DNA of 64,000 nucleotides from an uncultured Dermabacter sp. (GTDB lineage: Bacteria; Actinomycetota; Actinomycetes; Actinomycetales; Dermabacteraceae). The stretch covers positions 1-64,000 of the forward strand of contig CAMXWV010000005.1 in assembly GCA_947252755.1 (NCBI GenBank), read 5' to 3'. Below, piece by piece: positions 51,956 through 61,029 of the stretch; the stretch's first letter is position 1; the number at the start of each line of letters is the position of its first letter. The translations under genes and the position numbers were made by a program. The notes under the pieces were generated by a model, which worked only from the letters and a program-made list of their open reading frames with translations, made no database searches and was not told the origin of the DNA.

Positions 51956-53652
51956 GCGTCTGCTCCGTTCGGCGCAGCGGATTCGTCCGCAAGCACCTGC
52001 TCGAGGATGTCCAGCGGCAGAGAGCCCAGGCGCAGCGCCCGCTCATGGAACTCTCGGGAATCCAGCGTCGACTCACGCCGCAGCCGCTCCCAGATCCGCT
52101 GCCCCACCTTGTAGGAGGGGGCCTGGCCGGGCCAGCCGAGGTATCGGTGCAGCTCGAAGCGGCGCTGGTTCTCTTCAATGCCCCAGTGATCGGTCATGAA
52201 CTCCCACGCCTTGTCATATGTCCATTCGCCGCCGCCGAACTCCGCGGGCACCGGCTTGCCGCAGTGCAGACCGATGTCCAGCACCACGCGCCCGGCGCGC
52301 ATCCGCTGCGCGGACAGCATGCCCAGTCGGTCCGCGTCGGCGGAGAGGAAGCCGAGCTCATCCATCAGCCGCTCCGCATACAGTGCCCAGCCTTCACCGT
52401 GGCCGGAGATCCAGCAGAAGGATGCCCGCCAGCGATTCAGCTGCGCTGCCTGCATCGCCTGAATGCCGCACTGGAGATGATGACCGGGAACCCCCTCGTG
52501 GTACACGGTGGTGGTCTCCTGCCAGGTGTGGAAGTCCGCCACGCCGTCCGGCACATCCCACCACATGCGGCCCGGACGGCTGAGATCTTCGCTCGGCGGC
52601 GTGTAGTAGATGCCGCCGGAACCGGTGCGGGCGATCATGCACTCCAGGCGGTGCAGCTCCTGTGGAATATCGAAATGGGAGCCGTTCAGATCCGCCACCG
52701 CCCGATCAGACAGCTGCTGCATCCACTGCTGGAGGGCGTCGGTGCCGTGCAGCAGATATCGCCCGTCCGCGTTGAGGCTTGCCTCCGCCGCCTGGATCGA
52801 GTCACCGCCGCCGTTGCCATAGTGCTGATTCAGCCGCGCAGCGATCTCCTTCTGCTCCGCCACGATCGCCAGCAGCTCCTGCACACCCCACTCGTAGGTG
52901 TCATCCAGGTCGATCTGGGCGCCCAGGAAGCTGTAGGAGAACAGGCGGTAGACCTCCTCGCCTACGGCATCGGCGGCCGGAGCCTGGCTCATCAGGCTCT
53001 CGAGCTCGTTGGCGATCGCGGCGTAGGCGCCGCGTGCCATGGCCGACGCATCCGCCAGCTTCCGCTGCAGCGGCTCAGGCAGGTCAGCCGGAACGGCCTG
53101 AATGAACTCGTCGAAGAAGCCGCCGGTTTCTGCAAAGCCGCGGGCTTCATCCGCGCCGATCTGCAATTGGCGCTGTGGGGAGAGAACACCCCGATCAGCG
53201 GCGTAGCGCAGCGAGTGGGCGAACGAGTCCAAGGCCTGTGGGATCGCGGCCAGACGGTCAGCGATCACATCCCAGTGCTCACCGGTTGTAGAAGGCATCT
53301 GGTCGAACACGGAGCGGACCGCCTGCAGCGGGCAGGAGATGTTGTTAACCGTGGAGTGGGGAATCAGCTTCTCGTGCATGGCAAGGGCGAGCTGGAAGCG
53401 GTCGCGCATCGCGGCGATCGTCACCCGATCCTGCTCGTCCAGGCGCTCGCGCTGCTCAGCGGCATCGAGCTCGCGCAGGGTGCAACGCATCAGGTCTGCT
53501 TCGCGCTCCAGAGCGGCGGGGGAGAAGTCCGACATCTCGCGGTCGTGGCCGGGAACTCCCAGCGCGGTGGCCAGCAGCGGGTCGGCAGCCACTGCCTTCT
53601 CCACGTATGAGTCAGCGATGCGGTCAACAGCGGATGCAGTGCGTTCAGTCAT
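51952..53652 (-). CDS. DUF885 family metalloprotein
   Basis: A 566-residue protein of the DUF885 family, thought to be zinc-dependent peptidase-like. The zinc-binding HExxH-like segment is YHEGVPGHHLQ, followed by ISGHGEGWALYAE, which supplies a further glutamate. No signal peptide is visible. The ATG at 53652 was chosen because a -10 box (TACACT on the minus strand) is six bases upstream. The substrate is unknown. Confidence 0.85.
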   Translation of the reverse strand: MTERTASAVDRIADSYVEKAVAADPLLATALGVPGHDREMSDFSPAALEREADLMRCTLRELDAAEQRERLDEQDRVTIAAMRDRFQLALAMHEKLIPHSTVNNISCPLQAVRSVFDQMPSTTGEHWDVIADRLAAIPQALDSFAHSLRYAADRGVLSPQRQLQIGADEARGFAETGGFFDEFIQAVPADLPEPLQRKLADASAMARGAYAAIANELESLMSQAPAADAVGEEVYRLFSYSFLGAQIDLDDTYEWGVQELLAIVAEQKEIAARLNQHYGNGGGDSIQAAEASLNADGRYLLHGTDALQQWMQQLSDRAVADLNGSHFDIPQELHRLECMIARTGSGGIYYTPPSEDLSRPGRMWWDVPDGVADFHTWQETTTVYHEGVPGHHLQCGIQAMQAAQLNRWRASFCWISGHGEGWALYAERLMDELGFLSADADRLGMLSAQRMRAGRVVLDIGLHCGKPVPAEFGGGEWTYDKAWEFMTDHWGIEENQRRFELHRYLGWPGQAPSYKVGQRIWERLRRESTLDSREFHERALRLGSLPLDILEQVLADESAAPNGADA

Positions 53653-53658
53653 GCGCCG

Positions 53659-53664
53659 AGTGTA
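53659..53664 (-). promoter_or_regulatory. Putative leaderless promoter (-10 box) of DUF885 gene
   Basis: On the minus strand TACACT lies six bases before the ATG at 53652, between this gene and the epsilon-subunit gene upstream. Confidence 0.5.
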
Positions 53665-53723
53665 TCGACGCGGCATCTTCCCTGTCCCGGGGACAGTGAA
53701 CCGAAATCGTGCTGAGAGCTGCG

Positions 53724-53999
53724 TCAGCGGTGACTGAAACGCCAGGCAGCAGGCCCTTTATCTCCCCGAAGCTCATGGCCGCGGGCAAGACGATGCGTGG
53801 GCTGCGTCCACCCGGAATCACTGCCGCCGGCACGTGCTGCGAGCGCGCGCTCATGCGCTTCTTCCCGGGACACCACGCTCAGCGCGGACACCGCGACGGC
53901 GATCGCAGCGAGCTCGGTGTCGGAGAGCTTGCCGGAGACCAGCCGGACCGAGCTTGGTCCGGCAGCCTGCAGGGCGCCGGGGTCGGGGGAGGTGCTCAT
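53724..53999 (-). CDS. Acyl-CoA carboxylase epsilon subunit
   Basis: A 91-residue small subunit that stabilises actinobacterial acyl-CoA carboxylase complexes. The conserved core is VRLVSGKLSDTELAAIAVAV, followed by a basic tail ending SGWTQPTHRL-ARGHE and AAWRFSHR. The tryptophan-containing tail is the family hallmark. It overlaps the beta-chain gene by four bases. Confidence 0.88.
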   Translation of the reverse strand: MSTSPDPGALQAAGPSSVRLVSGKLSDTELAAIAVAVSALSVVSREEAHERALAARAGGSDSGWTQPTHRLARGHELRGDKGPAAWRFSHR

Positions 54000-55585
54000 A
54001 GTGGAATGTTCCCGTGCTTCTTGGTGGGCAGCACATCGCGCTTGGTGCGCAGCATCCGCAGCGCAGCGGAGATCTCCCGGCGTGTATCGCGCGGCTGGAT
54101 GACGCCGTCGATCCAGCCGCGTTCAGCAGCCAGATACGGGGTGGCGAAAGTGTCTTCGAACTCCTGGGTGAGCCGTTGGCGCTCCGCCTCCACATCCCGG
54201 CCTTCCTCCTGCGCGGCGCGCAGAGTCTGCCGGTGCAGAATGTTCACGGCGCCCTGCGCGCCCATCACCGCGATCTGCGCGGTGGGCCAGGCCAGGTTGA
54301 TATCCGCGCCAAGATCCTTTGATCCCATCACGATATAGGCGCCCCCGTACGCCTTCCGCGTGATCAGGGTGATCAGCGGGACAGTCGCCTCCGCGTAGGC
54401 GTACAGCAGCTTGGCGCCGCGGCGGATGATGCCGTTCCACTCCTGATCGGTGCCCGGCAGGAAGCCCGGAGTGTCCACCACGGTCAGCACCGGAACATTG
54501 AATGCGTCGCACAGGCGCACGAACCGGGCAGCCTTCTCCGAGGCGTTGATGTCCAGAGTGCCGGCGAAGTGCGCAGGCTGATTCGCGATCACACCCACAC
54601 TCTGACCCTCCACATGGCCGAAGCCGATCACGACATTCTGCGCGTAGTTCGGCTGCACCTCGAGGAAGTCCCCATCATCCAGCACGGTGCGGATCACGGT
54701 GAGCATGTCATACGGCTGGTTCGGCGAATCCGGGATCAGCCCATCCAGCGCCCGGTCCTCAGCGCCCGGCTCGCCGGCAGGATCGGTGGGCAGGAAGGGC
54801 GCGTCGGACAGGGTGTTCGCCGGCAGGAAGGAGAGCAGGTCCTTCACATACTCGATGGCGTCATCCTCATCCGGGGCCATATAGTGCGCCACGCCGGAGG
54901 TGCCGGAATGGGTGCGGGCCCCGCCGAGCTCTTCAAAGCCCACATCCTCACCGGTCACCGTGCGGATCACGTCCGGGCCGGTGATGAACATGTGACTGGT
55001 CTTGTCCACCATGACGATGAAATCCGTCAGCGCGGGGGAGTACACAGCCCCGCCGGCAGCCGGCCCCATCACCAGGGAGATCTGCGGAATCACGCCGGAG
55101 GCGCGTGTATTACGGCGCATGATCCCCGCGAACGCGGCCAGCGACCCCACACCCTCCTGGATGCGGGCGCCGCCACCGTCCAGAATGCCGATGATCGGCA
55201 CCCCGATCTTCAGCGCAAGGTCCTGCACCTTCTGGATCTTCCGGCCGTGCGCCTCGCCCAGACTGCCGCCGAACACGGTGAAGTCCTGCGAATACACGCA
55301 CACCTGGCGGCCGTCGATCGTGCCGTACCCGGTGATGATGCCGTCCCCGTCCGGCCGGCGCTTGTCCAGTCCGAACGCATGCGACTGGTGGCGCACGAAC
55401 CTGTCGGTCTCCACAAACGAGCCCTCATCGAGTAGATCGTCGATGCGCTCGCGGGCGGTCTTCTTCCCGCGTGCATGCTGCTTCTGAACGGCAGTCTGGC
55501 CAGCCTCGGTCACAGCCTGCGCGAACCGCTGGTCCAGATCGGCCAGACGCTGCTCGGTTGTGGTGGTTCGCGTATGCTCGTTCAC
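53996..55585 (-). CDS. Acyl-CoA carboxylase beta chain (carboxyltransferase)
   Basis: A 529-residue carboxyltransferase that transfers the carboxyl group from biotin to acetyl- or propionyl-CoA. The two crotonase-like halves are visible: GARIQEGVGSLAAFAGIMRR and GPAAGGAVYSPALTDFI (oxyanion hole) in the N-half, then DTPGFLPGTDQEWNGIIRRG and TRKAYGGAYIVMGSK in the C-half. GTG start after GGAGCAACA. The residue that sets acyl length (AccD5 versus AccD6 type) cannot be judged without an alignment. Confidence 0.93.
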   Translation of the reverse strand: MNEHTRTTTTEQRLADLDQRFAQAVTEAGQTAVQKQHARGKKTARERIDDLLDEGSFVETDRFVRHQSHAFGLDKRRPDGDGIITGYGTIDGRQVCVYSQDFTVFGGSLGEAHGRKIQKVQDLALKIGVPIIGILDGGGARIQEGVGSLAAFAGIMRRNTRASGVIPQISLVMGPAAGGAVYSPALTDFIVMVDKTSHMFITGPDVIRTVTGEDVGFEELGGARTHSGTSGVAHYMAPDEDDAIEYVKDLLSFLPANTLSDAPFLPTDPAGEPGAEDRALDGLIPDSPNQPYDMLTVIRTVLDDGDFLEVQPNYAQNVVIGFGHVEGQSVGVIANQPAHFAGTLDINASEKAARFVRLCDAFNVPVLTVVDTPGFLPGTDQEWNGIIRRGAKLLYAYAEATVPLITLITRKAYGGAYIVMGSKDLGADINLAWPTAQIAVMGAQGAVNILHRQTLRAAQEEGRDVEAERQRLTQEFEDTFATPYLAAERGWIDGVIQPRDTRREISAALRMLRTKRDVLPTKKHGNIPL

Positions 55586-55628
55586 TGTTGCTCCTGATCA
55601 CCTGGGCAGAACACAAGGATCCTACGCC

Positions 55629-56504
55629 ATGACCGCGCCGCTGACCCTGCTCCAGCATGCCTCCTCCACCAATGATCTGGTGCGTCAGGAGCCGTTCATC
55701 AGCCAGTCGCCGCCGTTTGCGGTGGGCACCCTCGATCAGCGCGCAGGACGCGGCCGGCAGGGCCGCACCTGGGTGAACCGCCCCGGCGATTCACTGGCGC
55801 TCACCATCGTCATCACCCCCCGCCTGCCGCGTGAACAGTGGGGCTGGTACCCGCTGCTGACCGCCCTCGCAGCGGTGGACGCGCTCACCGCCATCATCAC
55901 TGCAGCCGGCAGCGCCGACTCCCCAGCGGCACCGGCGATCAGCATCAAATGGCCCAATGACCTGCTGATCCCAGGCGAGCGCAAAATGGCCGGGATCCTC
56001 TGCGCTGCGCACACGGACTCATCGCCCCCCACCGGGCAGGCAGAGCAGGCGCACTCCGAGCGGTTGGCCATCGGCATCGGCATCAACCTGCGCGGTCGGA
56101 TGGACAGCGCAGAGCCGATGCTGGCCCGTGCGGGAACGCTGTCCGAGCTGATGCCCGGCGGGTGGGAGGATGCGTCGGGCGGGGGCGAGGATCTGGGGCG
56201 CAGCGCAGCGCGGGCGGTGACGAATGCGGTGCTTGACCGCGTTGAACAGGCAGAATCCTCCACAGAATCTTTCCACCGACTGCGCGAGGAGTATGGAGAG
56301 AACTGCATCACAGTGGGTAGGGTGGTCAGCGTGGTCCGGGGCGGCGGGCACAAGGAGCTCACCGGCACCGCGATCGGCATCGACCCCGGCGGTCAGCTGA
56401 TCATCCGGCTCCCGGACTCATCCGAGGTGGCCCTGTCCTCCGGAGACGTTCACCTCACACCCCCGTCCGCTCAGGCGCAGCAGAAAGGAGTCGCGGCACG
56501 ATGA
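55629..56504 (+). CDS. birA: Biotin-[acetyl-CoA-carboxylase] ligase
   Basis: A 291-residue biotin protein ligase that joins biotin to the lysine of the alpha chain encoded nearby. DQRAGRGRQGRTWVNRPGD is the ATP/biotin loop, IKWPNDLLI has the catalytic lysine, and GIGINLRGR follows. No N-terminal helix-turn-helix is present, so it is a ligase only, not a BirA repressor. It is divergent from the beta-chain gene, 43 bp apart. Its stop overlaps the adenylate cyclase start (ATGA). Confidence 0.93.
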   Translation: MTAPLTLLQHASSTNDLVRQEPFISQSPPFAVGTLDQRAGRGRQGRTWVNRPGDSLALTIVITPRLPREQWGWYPLLTALAAVDALTAIITAAGSADSPAAPAISIKWPNDLLIPGERKMAGILCAAHTDSSPPTGQAEQAHSERLAIGIGINLRGRMDSAEPMLARAGTLSELMPGGWEDASGGGEDLGRSAARAVTNAVLDRVEQAESSTESFHRLREEYGENCITVGRVVSVVRGGGHKELTGTAIGIDPGGQLIIRLPDSSEVALSSGDVHLTPPSAQAQQKGVAAR

Positions 56505-57622
56505 ACTCGGCTGAGCCACTGGAGGAGACGGAGGAGTTCGTCCCCACAACCACCGCCGAGATGACCGTGCCGCAGCAGCTGAACAAGCGGTTCGCCCGGG
56601 TCCGCCAGAGCGTCGGCGCGCTGGAGCGTGTTCTGCTGCACGGCCCGCGCAAGTACTCCCGGCGCGATCTCGAGGAGATCCAGGGGGTTCCGGAAGCGCT
56701 CAGCGCCCAGTACTGGCGAGGCATGGGCTTCGGCGGCATCGAACATGACACGGCCGTGTTCACCGACGAGGACGCTGAAGCGATCGGAGACCTCAGCGCT
56801 CTCGTGGAAGAGGGGGCCATCAGTGAGGAGACGTTCGTCAACTTCGCCCGCGGCTTCGGCTTCCATATGGGAAGGCTCGCCATGTGGCTGACCGAAGCGC
56901 TCGTGGATGAGGCAAAGGCCGGCGGCAAGCTCAGTGACAGCCAGGCCCGCATGCTCATGCTGGAACGCACCCCCGAGCTCATCGAAACGTTCGAACAGCA
57001 GGTGCTGTACGCCTTCCGCCGCCAGCTCGCCTCCTACACCGCCCGCGCCGGCTCCGAGATCCTGCGCAGTGTGGGCGAGGACTGGGGAGATGAGGCGATG
57101 CCTCTGCCCCGAGCCATCGCGTTTGCGGACCTGGTGCAGTTCACCCGGCTCGCCCAGTCCGTGGACGGCTTCGAGCTGGCGGACGTGATCAAGGACTTCG
57201 AGGGAGTGTGCCGCGACATCATCTCCGAGGGCGGCGGTCGCGTGGTCAAGACCGTGGGCGATGAGATCATGTTCCTGGCGGACACACCTGAGGATGGTGT
57301 GCGGATTGCCCTGTCGATCGCGGAGACGATTGAGACGAACCCCGAGCTGCCGAAGGTGCGTGTAGGCCTGGCCTGGGGGCACATGTTCTCCCGCTACGGG
57401 GACGTGTTCGGTCCCAAGGTCAACCTCGCAGCGCGTCTGGAGGGCATCGCCCAGCCCGGAGCGGTGGTAGTGGACGGGGATACGGCCGACGCGATCGACC
57501 GCTCCTTCCCCGGCGGATTCAGGCGGAAGGCCGAATGGACCGAGGAGCTCGCCGGGATCGGAGATGTCCGTGCTGTGGAGCTGGAACGAGCGGCCGCGAG
57601 CCTCATCGTGGTGGATCGGTGA
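56501..57622 (+). CDS. Class III adenylate cyclase with N-terminal regulatory domain (Rv1264-like)
   Basis: A 373-residue cyclase. The N-terminal ~190 residues are all helical (HGPRKYSRRDLEEIQGVPE, TEALVDEAKAGGKLSDSQ) and resemble the auto-inhibitory pH-sensing domain of M. tuberculosis Rv1264. The catalytic domain has the first metal aspartate in IAFADLVQFTRL, the adenine-selecting lysine and second aspartate in KTVGDEIMF, and VFGPKVNLAARLEGIA with the transition-state asparagine and arginine. No membrane helix. It would make cAMP from ATP. It is coupled to birA. Confidence 0.88.
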   Translation: MNSAEPLEETEEFVPTTTAEMTVPQQLNKRFARVRQSVGALERVLLHGPRKYSRRDLEEIQGVPEALSAQYWRGMGFGGIEHDTAVFTDEDAEAIGDLSALVEEGAISEETFVNFARGFGFHMGRLAMWLTEALVDEAKAGGKLSDSQARMLMLERTPELIETFEQQVLYAFRRQLASYTARAGSEILRSVGEDWGDEAMPLPRAIAFADLVQFTRLAQSVDGFELADVIKDFEGVCRDIISEGGGRVVKTVGDEIMFLADTPEDGVRIALSIAETIETNPELPKVRVGLAWGHMFSRYGDVFGPKVNLAARLEGIAQPGAVVVDGDTADAIDRSFPGGFRRKAEWTEELAGIGDVRAVELERAAASLIVVDR

Positions 57623-57643
57623 CGGGCTGCGGACCCGCCCCGT

Positions 57644-57649
57644 TAGGAT
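57644..57649 (+). promoter_or_regulatory. Putative leaderless promoter (-10 box) of response regulator gene
   Basis: TAGGAT is six bases before the GTG at 57656; no ribosome binding site is present. Confidence 0.55.
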
Positions 57650-57655
57650 GATGCT

Positions 57656-58351
57656 GTGACTCGAATGCTGCTTGTTGAGGATGACTCCGCAATCGCTGAA
57701 CCGCTCTCCCGAGCATTGGACCGCGAAGGCTACACCGTGGTCCGGGCTTCCCGAGGGGTGGAGGCGCTGGCTGCCGCGGCAGGATCCGGTCCGATCGACT
57801 TCGTCATCCTGGACCTTGGCCTGCCCGATATCGACGGTCTGGAAGTGGCCCGTCGGCTGCGCAAAGGCGGCATGCTCGCCCCAATCCTCATCCTCACCGC
57901 CCGCGCTGATGAAGTAGACGCGGTGGTGGGCCTGGACGCAGGCGCAGATGACTACGTCACCAAGCCGTTTCGGCTGGGAGAGCTGCAGGCCCGCATCCGC
58001 GCACTGCTGCGCCGCAGCCAGAGCGTGGACGAGGCCACTGACGTCTACGAGATCAACGGAGTGGCGCTGGATGCGTCGGCCCGCCGTGTCTACGTGGGCG
58101 AGGAGGAGCTGACCCTGTCCGCTAAGGAGTTCGACCTGCTGAACGTGCTGATGCGGGAAGCCGGCAGCGTGGTGACCCGTGATGACCTCATGCGCGAAGT
58201 GTGGGGGGCTGATTGGTGGGGCAGCACGAAGACTCTGGACATGCACATCTCCTGGCTGCGCCGCAAGCTCGGGGACGACGCCGCCCGCCCCACCCGCATC
58301 ACCACGGTGCGCGGTGTGGGGTTCCGCTTCGAAAATCCGGCTGAAGGCTAG
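57656..58351 (+). CDS. OmpR-family response regulator
   Basis: A 231-residue transcription factor. The receiver domain has acidic pocket residues in LLVEDDSAIAE, the phosphoacceptor in FVILDLGLPD (about Asp54) and the lysine in YVTKPFRLGEL. The C-terminal winged helix (TLSAKEFDLLNVLMREAGSV, MHISWLRRKLGDDA, TTVRGVGFRFE) binds DNA. GTG start. It is followed two bases later by the sensor kinase gene. Confidence 0.93.
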   Translation: MTRMLLVEDDSAIAEPLSRALDREGYTVVRASRGVEALAAAAGSGPIDFVILDLGLPDIDGLEVARRLRKGGMLAPILILTARADEVDAVVGLDAGADDYVTKPFRLGELQARIRALLRRSQSVDEATDVYEINGVALDASARRVYVGEEELTLSAKEFDLLNVLMREAGSVVTRDDLMREVWGADWWGSTKTLDMHISWLRRKLGDDAARPTRITTVRGVGFRFENPAEG

Positions 58352-58353
58352 GG

Positions 58354-59730
58354 GTGCAGCGGCGCGTTCTCCAGGCCACGCTCGTCTCGGTGTTGCTCGT
58401 GGTCCTGCTGCTCGGCATTCCGCTCGGCACCGCTTGGCTGACGCTGGTGCAGAACAACCTCAGCAACTCCGGTCGCACCCTGTTGCAGACCGTGGTCACG
58501 GCCACGGATTCGCGTCTCAACAGCGGTCAGCTGCCGGATCAGGCGATGTTGCAGCAGTTCGTGGATCAGACGCCGGATCTCAACGTGCACATCTCCCTGG
58601 AGCACAACGGTCAGATCATCCAAGCGGGGGAGAGCCCCGGGCAGGATCCCGTGGTGGTGTCCGCGGCCGGTTCCAACCGGCAGGTGGTGACGGTGTCCAT
58701 CCCGCAGAGCGATGTCCGCTACCACACGGGCGGCGCCGTGGTGCTGATCATCCTCACCGCGCTGAGCGCAATCGCAATCGCGGTATCGGTGGCGCTCTGG
58801 CAGGCGCAGCGGATCGCCGCCCCCCTGACCACCCTCACCAAACGTGCCGAAGAGCTCGGCAGCGGCCGTACCCGCACCCAGTGGCAGCCCTCCGGCATTG
58901 CCGAGATCGACACTGTCGCGGTGGAGCTCACCAAGTCCGGCATCGCCCTGACCGAGCGGCTTGAAGCGGAGAGCGCTCTCGCCTCCGACGCGTCCCACCA
59001 GCTGCGCACACCACTGACTGCACTGTCGATGCGACTGGATGAGATCCTCGCCATGAGCTCGGAGGAATCGGTGCGCGAGGAGGCCCGAGTGTCCCTGGAA
59101 CAGGTGGACCGCCTCACCCAGGTGGTGCACGATCTCATCAACGCGCCGCGCTCCTCGCAGCGCCGAACCCCCGGGGTGGTGGAGCTGCGCCAGGTGCTGG
59201 TGCAGCAGGGCGAGGAGTGGAAGCACGCCTTCCGCAACGCTGAGCGCGAGCTTCGGATTCAGGTGCCGCGCTCCGCTCCGGTATGGGCCTCGAACGGCCC
59301 GCTCACGCAGGTTGTGGCCACCCTGATCGAAAACTCTCTGATGCACGGCGGCGGCACCACCAGTCTCAAGGTGCGCCGCAACGAACACTCCACCGTGATC
59401 GAAGTGGCGGATGAGGGACCGGGGGTGGACCCGGAGCTCGGCAATGCCATCTTCGAGCGCAGCGTTCAAGGGTCCCAGTCCACCGGGACCGGTGTGGGCC
59501 TCGCGCTTGCACGCACCCTGGTGGAGGATGACGGCGGGCGCCTGGAGCTGCTGCAGGAGCAACCGGCCTGCTTCGGCATCTTCCTCATCACGGCACCCGG
59601 CGGTGACGAGGATCCCGGTGAAGAGCTGTTCTCCAGCACCGGCGGCACCGGTCTGGGCACCGGCAGGGTGATGAGCCGCCGTGAGCGCCGCCAGCAGCGC
59701 GCTGCTGTTCCGCGGCCGCCCCACACCTGA
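58354..59730 (+). CDS. Sensor histidine kinase
   Basis: A 458-residue membrane sensor. TM1 is about residues 8-30 (VLLVVLLLGIPLGTAWLTLV), a ~95-residue extracytoplasmic domain follows, and TM2 is AVVLIILTALSAIAIAVSVA. The phosphoacceptor histidine lies in LASDASHQLRTPLTAL. The ATPase domain has LIENSLMHGGG (N box), VADEGPGVDP (G1) and GTGVGLALARTL (G2). GTG start. The stimulus is unknown; the C-terminal tail is basic. Confidence 0.92.
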   Translation: MQRRVLQATLVSVLLVVLLLGIPLGTAWLTLVQNNLSNSGRTLLQTVVTATDSRLNSGQLPDQAMLQQFVDQTPDLNVHISLEHNGQIIQAGESPGQDPVVVSAAGSNRQVVTVSIPQSDVRYHTGGAVVLIILTALSAIAIAVSVALWQAQRIAAPLTTLTKRAEELGSGRTRTQWQPSGIAEIDTVAVELTKSGIALTERLEAESALASDASHQLRTPLTALSMRLDEILAMSSEESVREEARVSLEQVDRLTQVVHDLINAPRSSQRRTPGVVELRQVLVQQGEEWKHAFRNAERELRIQVPRSAPVWASNGPLTQVVATLIENSLMHGGGTTSLKVRRNEHSTVIEVADEGPGVDPELGNAIFERSVQGSQSTGTGVGLALARTLVEDDGGRLELLQEQPACFGIFLITAPGGDEDPGEELFSSTGGTGLGTGRVMSRRERRQQRAAVPRPPHT

Positions 59731-59831
59731 GCACGCCACGCCTGAGCACGGTCGGCGCCCCGCTGGCCTGAGGTGCACAGCCGTGGCGTGAGGAACAGTG
59801 CGCCCTCGCGCCCGGCCCGCGGCACAGCGCC

Positions 59832-59837
59832 TAGAAT
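59832..59837 (+). promoter_or_regulatory. Putative leaderless promoter (-10 box) of purK
   Basis: TAGAAT is seven bases before the in-frame GTG at 59845. The ATG at 59836 overlaps this box, which argues for the GTG as the true start. Confidence 0.5.
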
Positions 59838-59844
59838 GATGCAC

Positions 59845-61029
59845 GTGACTGCATCTGACGCTTCGCTGCCCCCGGTCCGCTCCATCGGCGTGGTGGGAGG
59901 CGGGCAGCTCGCCCGAATGATGATCCCCGCCGCGATCGAACTGGGGATCTCCATCTCCGTTCTGGCCACCAGTCCGGACGAATCAGCCGCGCAGGTGGCT
60001 GCCTCGGTGCACCAGGGCCGCCATGATGACCCGGACGCTGTCACCGCCTTCGCGAAGACGGTTGACGCGATCACCTTTGACCACGAACATGTGCCGCCAG
60101 CGATCCTGCGCTCCCTGGAGGGTGCCGGAGTGCGGGTGCGGCCCGGCTCCCAGGCGCTGCTGCACGCGCAGGACAAGCTGATAATGCGTGAGCGTCTCAC
60201 TGAGCTCGGCCATCCCTGCCCGCGCTGGTGGCGGATCAGCAGCGCCGAAGAGCTTGATGCCGCAATCGCAGAAGCAGGCGGTGAGCTGGTGGTGAAGACC
60301 GCCCGCGGCGGCTACGACGGGCACGGTGTGGCGATCGTGACCAGCTCCGCTGAGGCAGCTGATTGGCTCGGGGATGAGCCCCTGCTCGGCGAGGAGAAGG
60401 TGCCGTTTGTGCGTGAGCTCTCCGCCCAGGTGGCGCGCCGACCCGGTGGGGACAGCGTGTCCTACCCGGTGGTGGAGAGCGAGCAGCGCAACAGCGTGTG
60501 CTTCCGTGTAGCCGCCCCCGCCCCAGGGCTGTCCGACCAGCGCCAGCAGGAGATCCAGGCCCTTGCGCGCCGGATCGCTGATGATCTCGGGGTGGTGGGC
60601 ATGCTTGCGGTGGAGCTGTTCGACCTGCCGGACGGCAGCGTGGCTGTGAATGAGCTGGCGATGCGCCCGCACAATACGGGCCACTGGAGCATGGACGGCG
60701 CCCGCACCAGCCAGTTCGAGCAGCATCTGCGCGCTGTAGCTGATCTTCCGCTCGGCGATCCGTCCCCGCTCACCCCGGCGTCGGTCATGGTGAACCTGCT
60801 GGGCGGCACCCGGGAAGACCTCGCTGATGGCGCATGGGCCGCGGTGGCGGCGGATCCAGCAGTGAAGATCCACCTTTACGGCAAAGGTGTGCGCCCCGGC
60901 CGGAAGGTGGGGCATGTGAACCTCGCAGGAGACGATATGGCAGCGCTCACCGACCGCGGGCTTGCCGCCGCTTCCGTGATCGTGGATGCGGAGGACCGCC
61001 ATGACCCCAGCAGCAAGGAGAGACGATGA
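59845..61029 (+). CDS. purK: 5-(carboxyamino)imidazole ribonucleotide synthase
   Basis: A 394-residue ATP-grasp enzyme that converts AIR, bicarbonate and ATP to N5-CAIR in purine synthesis. SIGVVGGGQLARMMIPAAIE, TFDHEHVPPAILR, the VVKTARGGYDGHGV ATP-binding loop, and NELAMRPHNTGHWSMDG are signatures. The start is uncertain between ATG 59836 and GTG 59845; GTG is preferred because of the promoter position. The stop overlaps purE by ATGA. Confidence 0.94.
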   Translation: MTASDASLPPVRSIGVVGGGQLARMMIPAAIELGISISVLATSPDESAAQVAASVHQGRHDDPDAVTAFAKTVDAITFDHEHVPPAILRSLEGAGVRVRPGSQALLHAQDKLIMRERLTELGHPCPRWWRISSAEELDAAIAEAGGELVVKTARGGYDGHGVAIVTSSAEAADWLGDEPLLGEEKVPFVRELSAQVARRPGGDSVSYPVVESEQRNSVCFRVAAPAPGLSDQRQQEIQALARRIADDLGVVGMLAVELFDLPDGSVAVNELAMRPHNTGHWSMDGARTSQFEQHLRAVADLPLGDPSPLTPASVMVNLLGGTREDLADGAWAAVAADPAVKIHLYGKGVRPGRKVGHVNLAGDDMAALTDRGLAAASVIVDAEDRHDPSSKERR

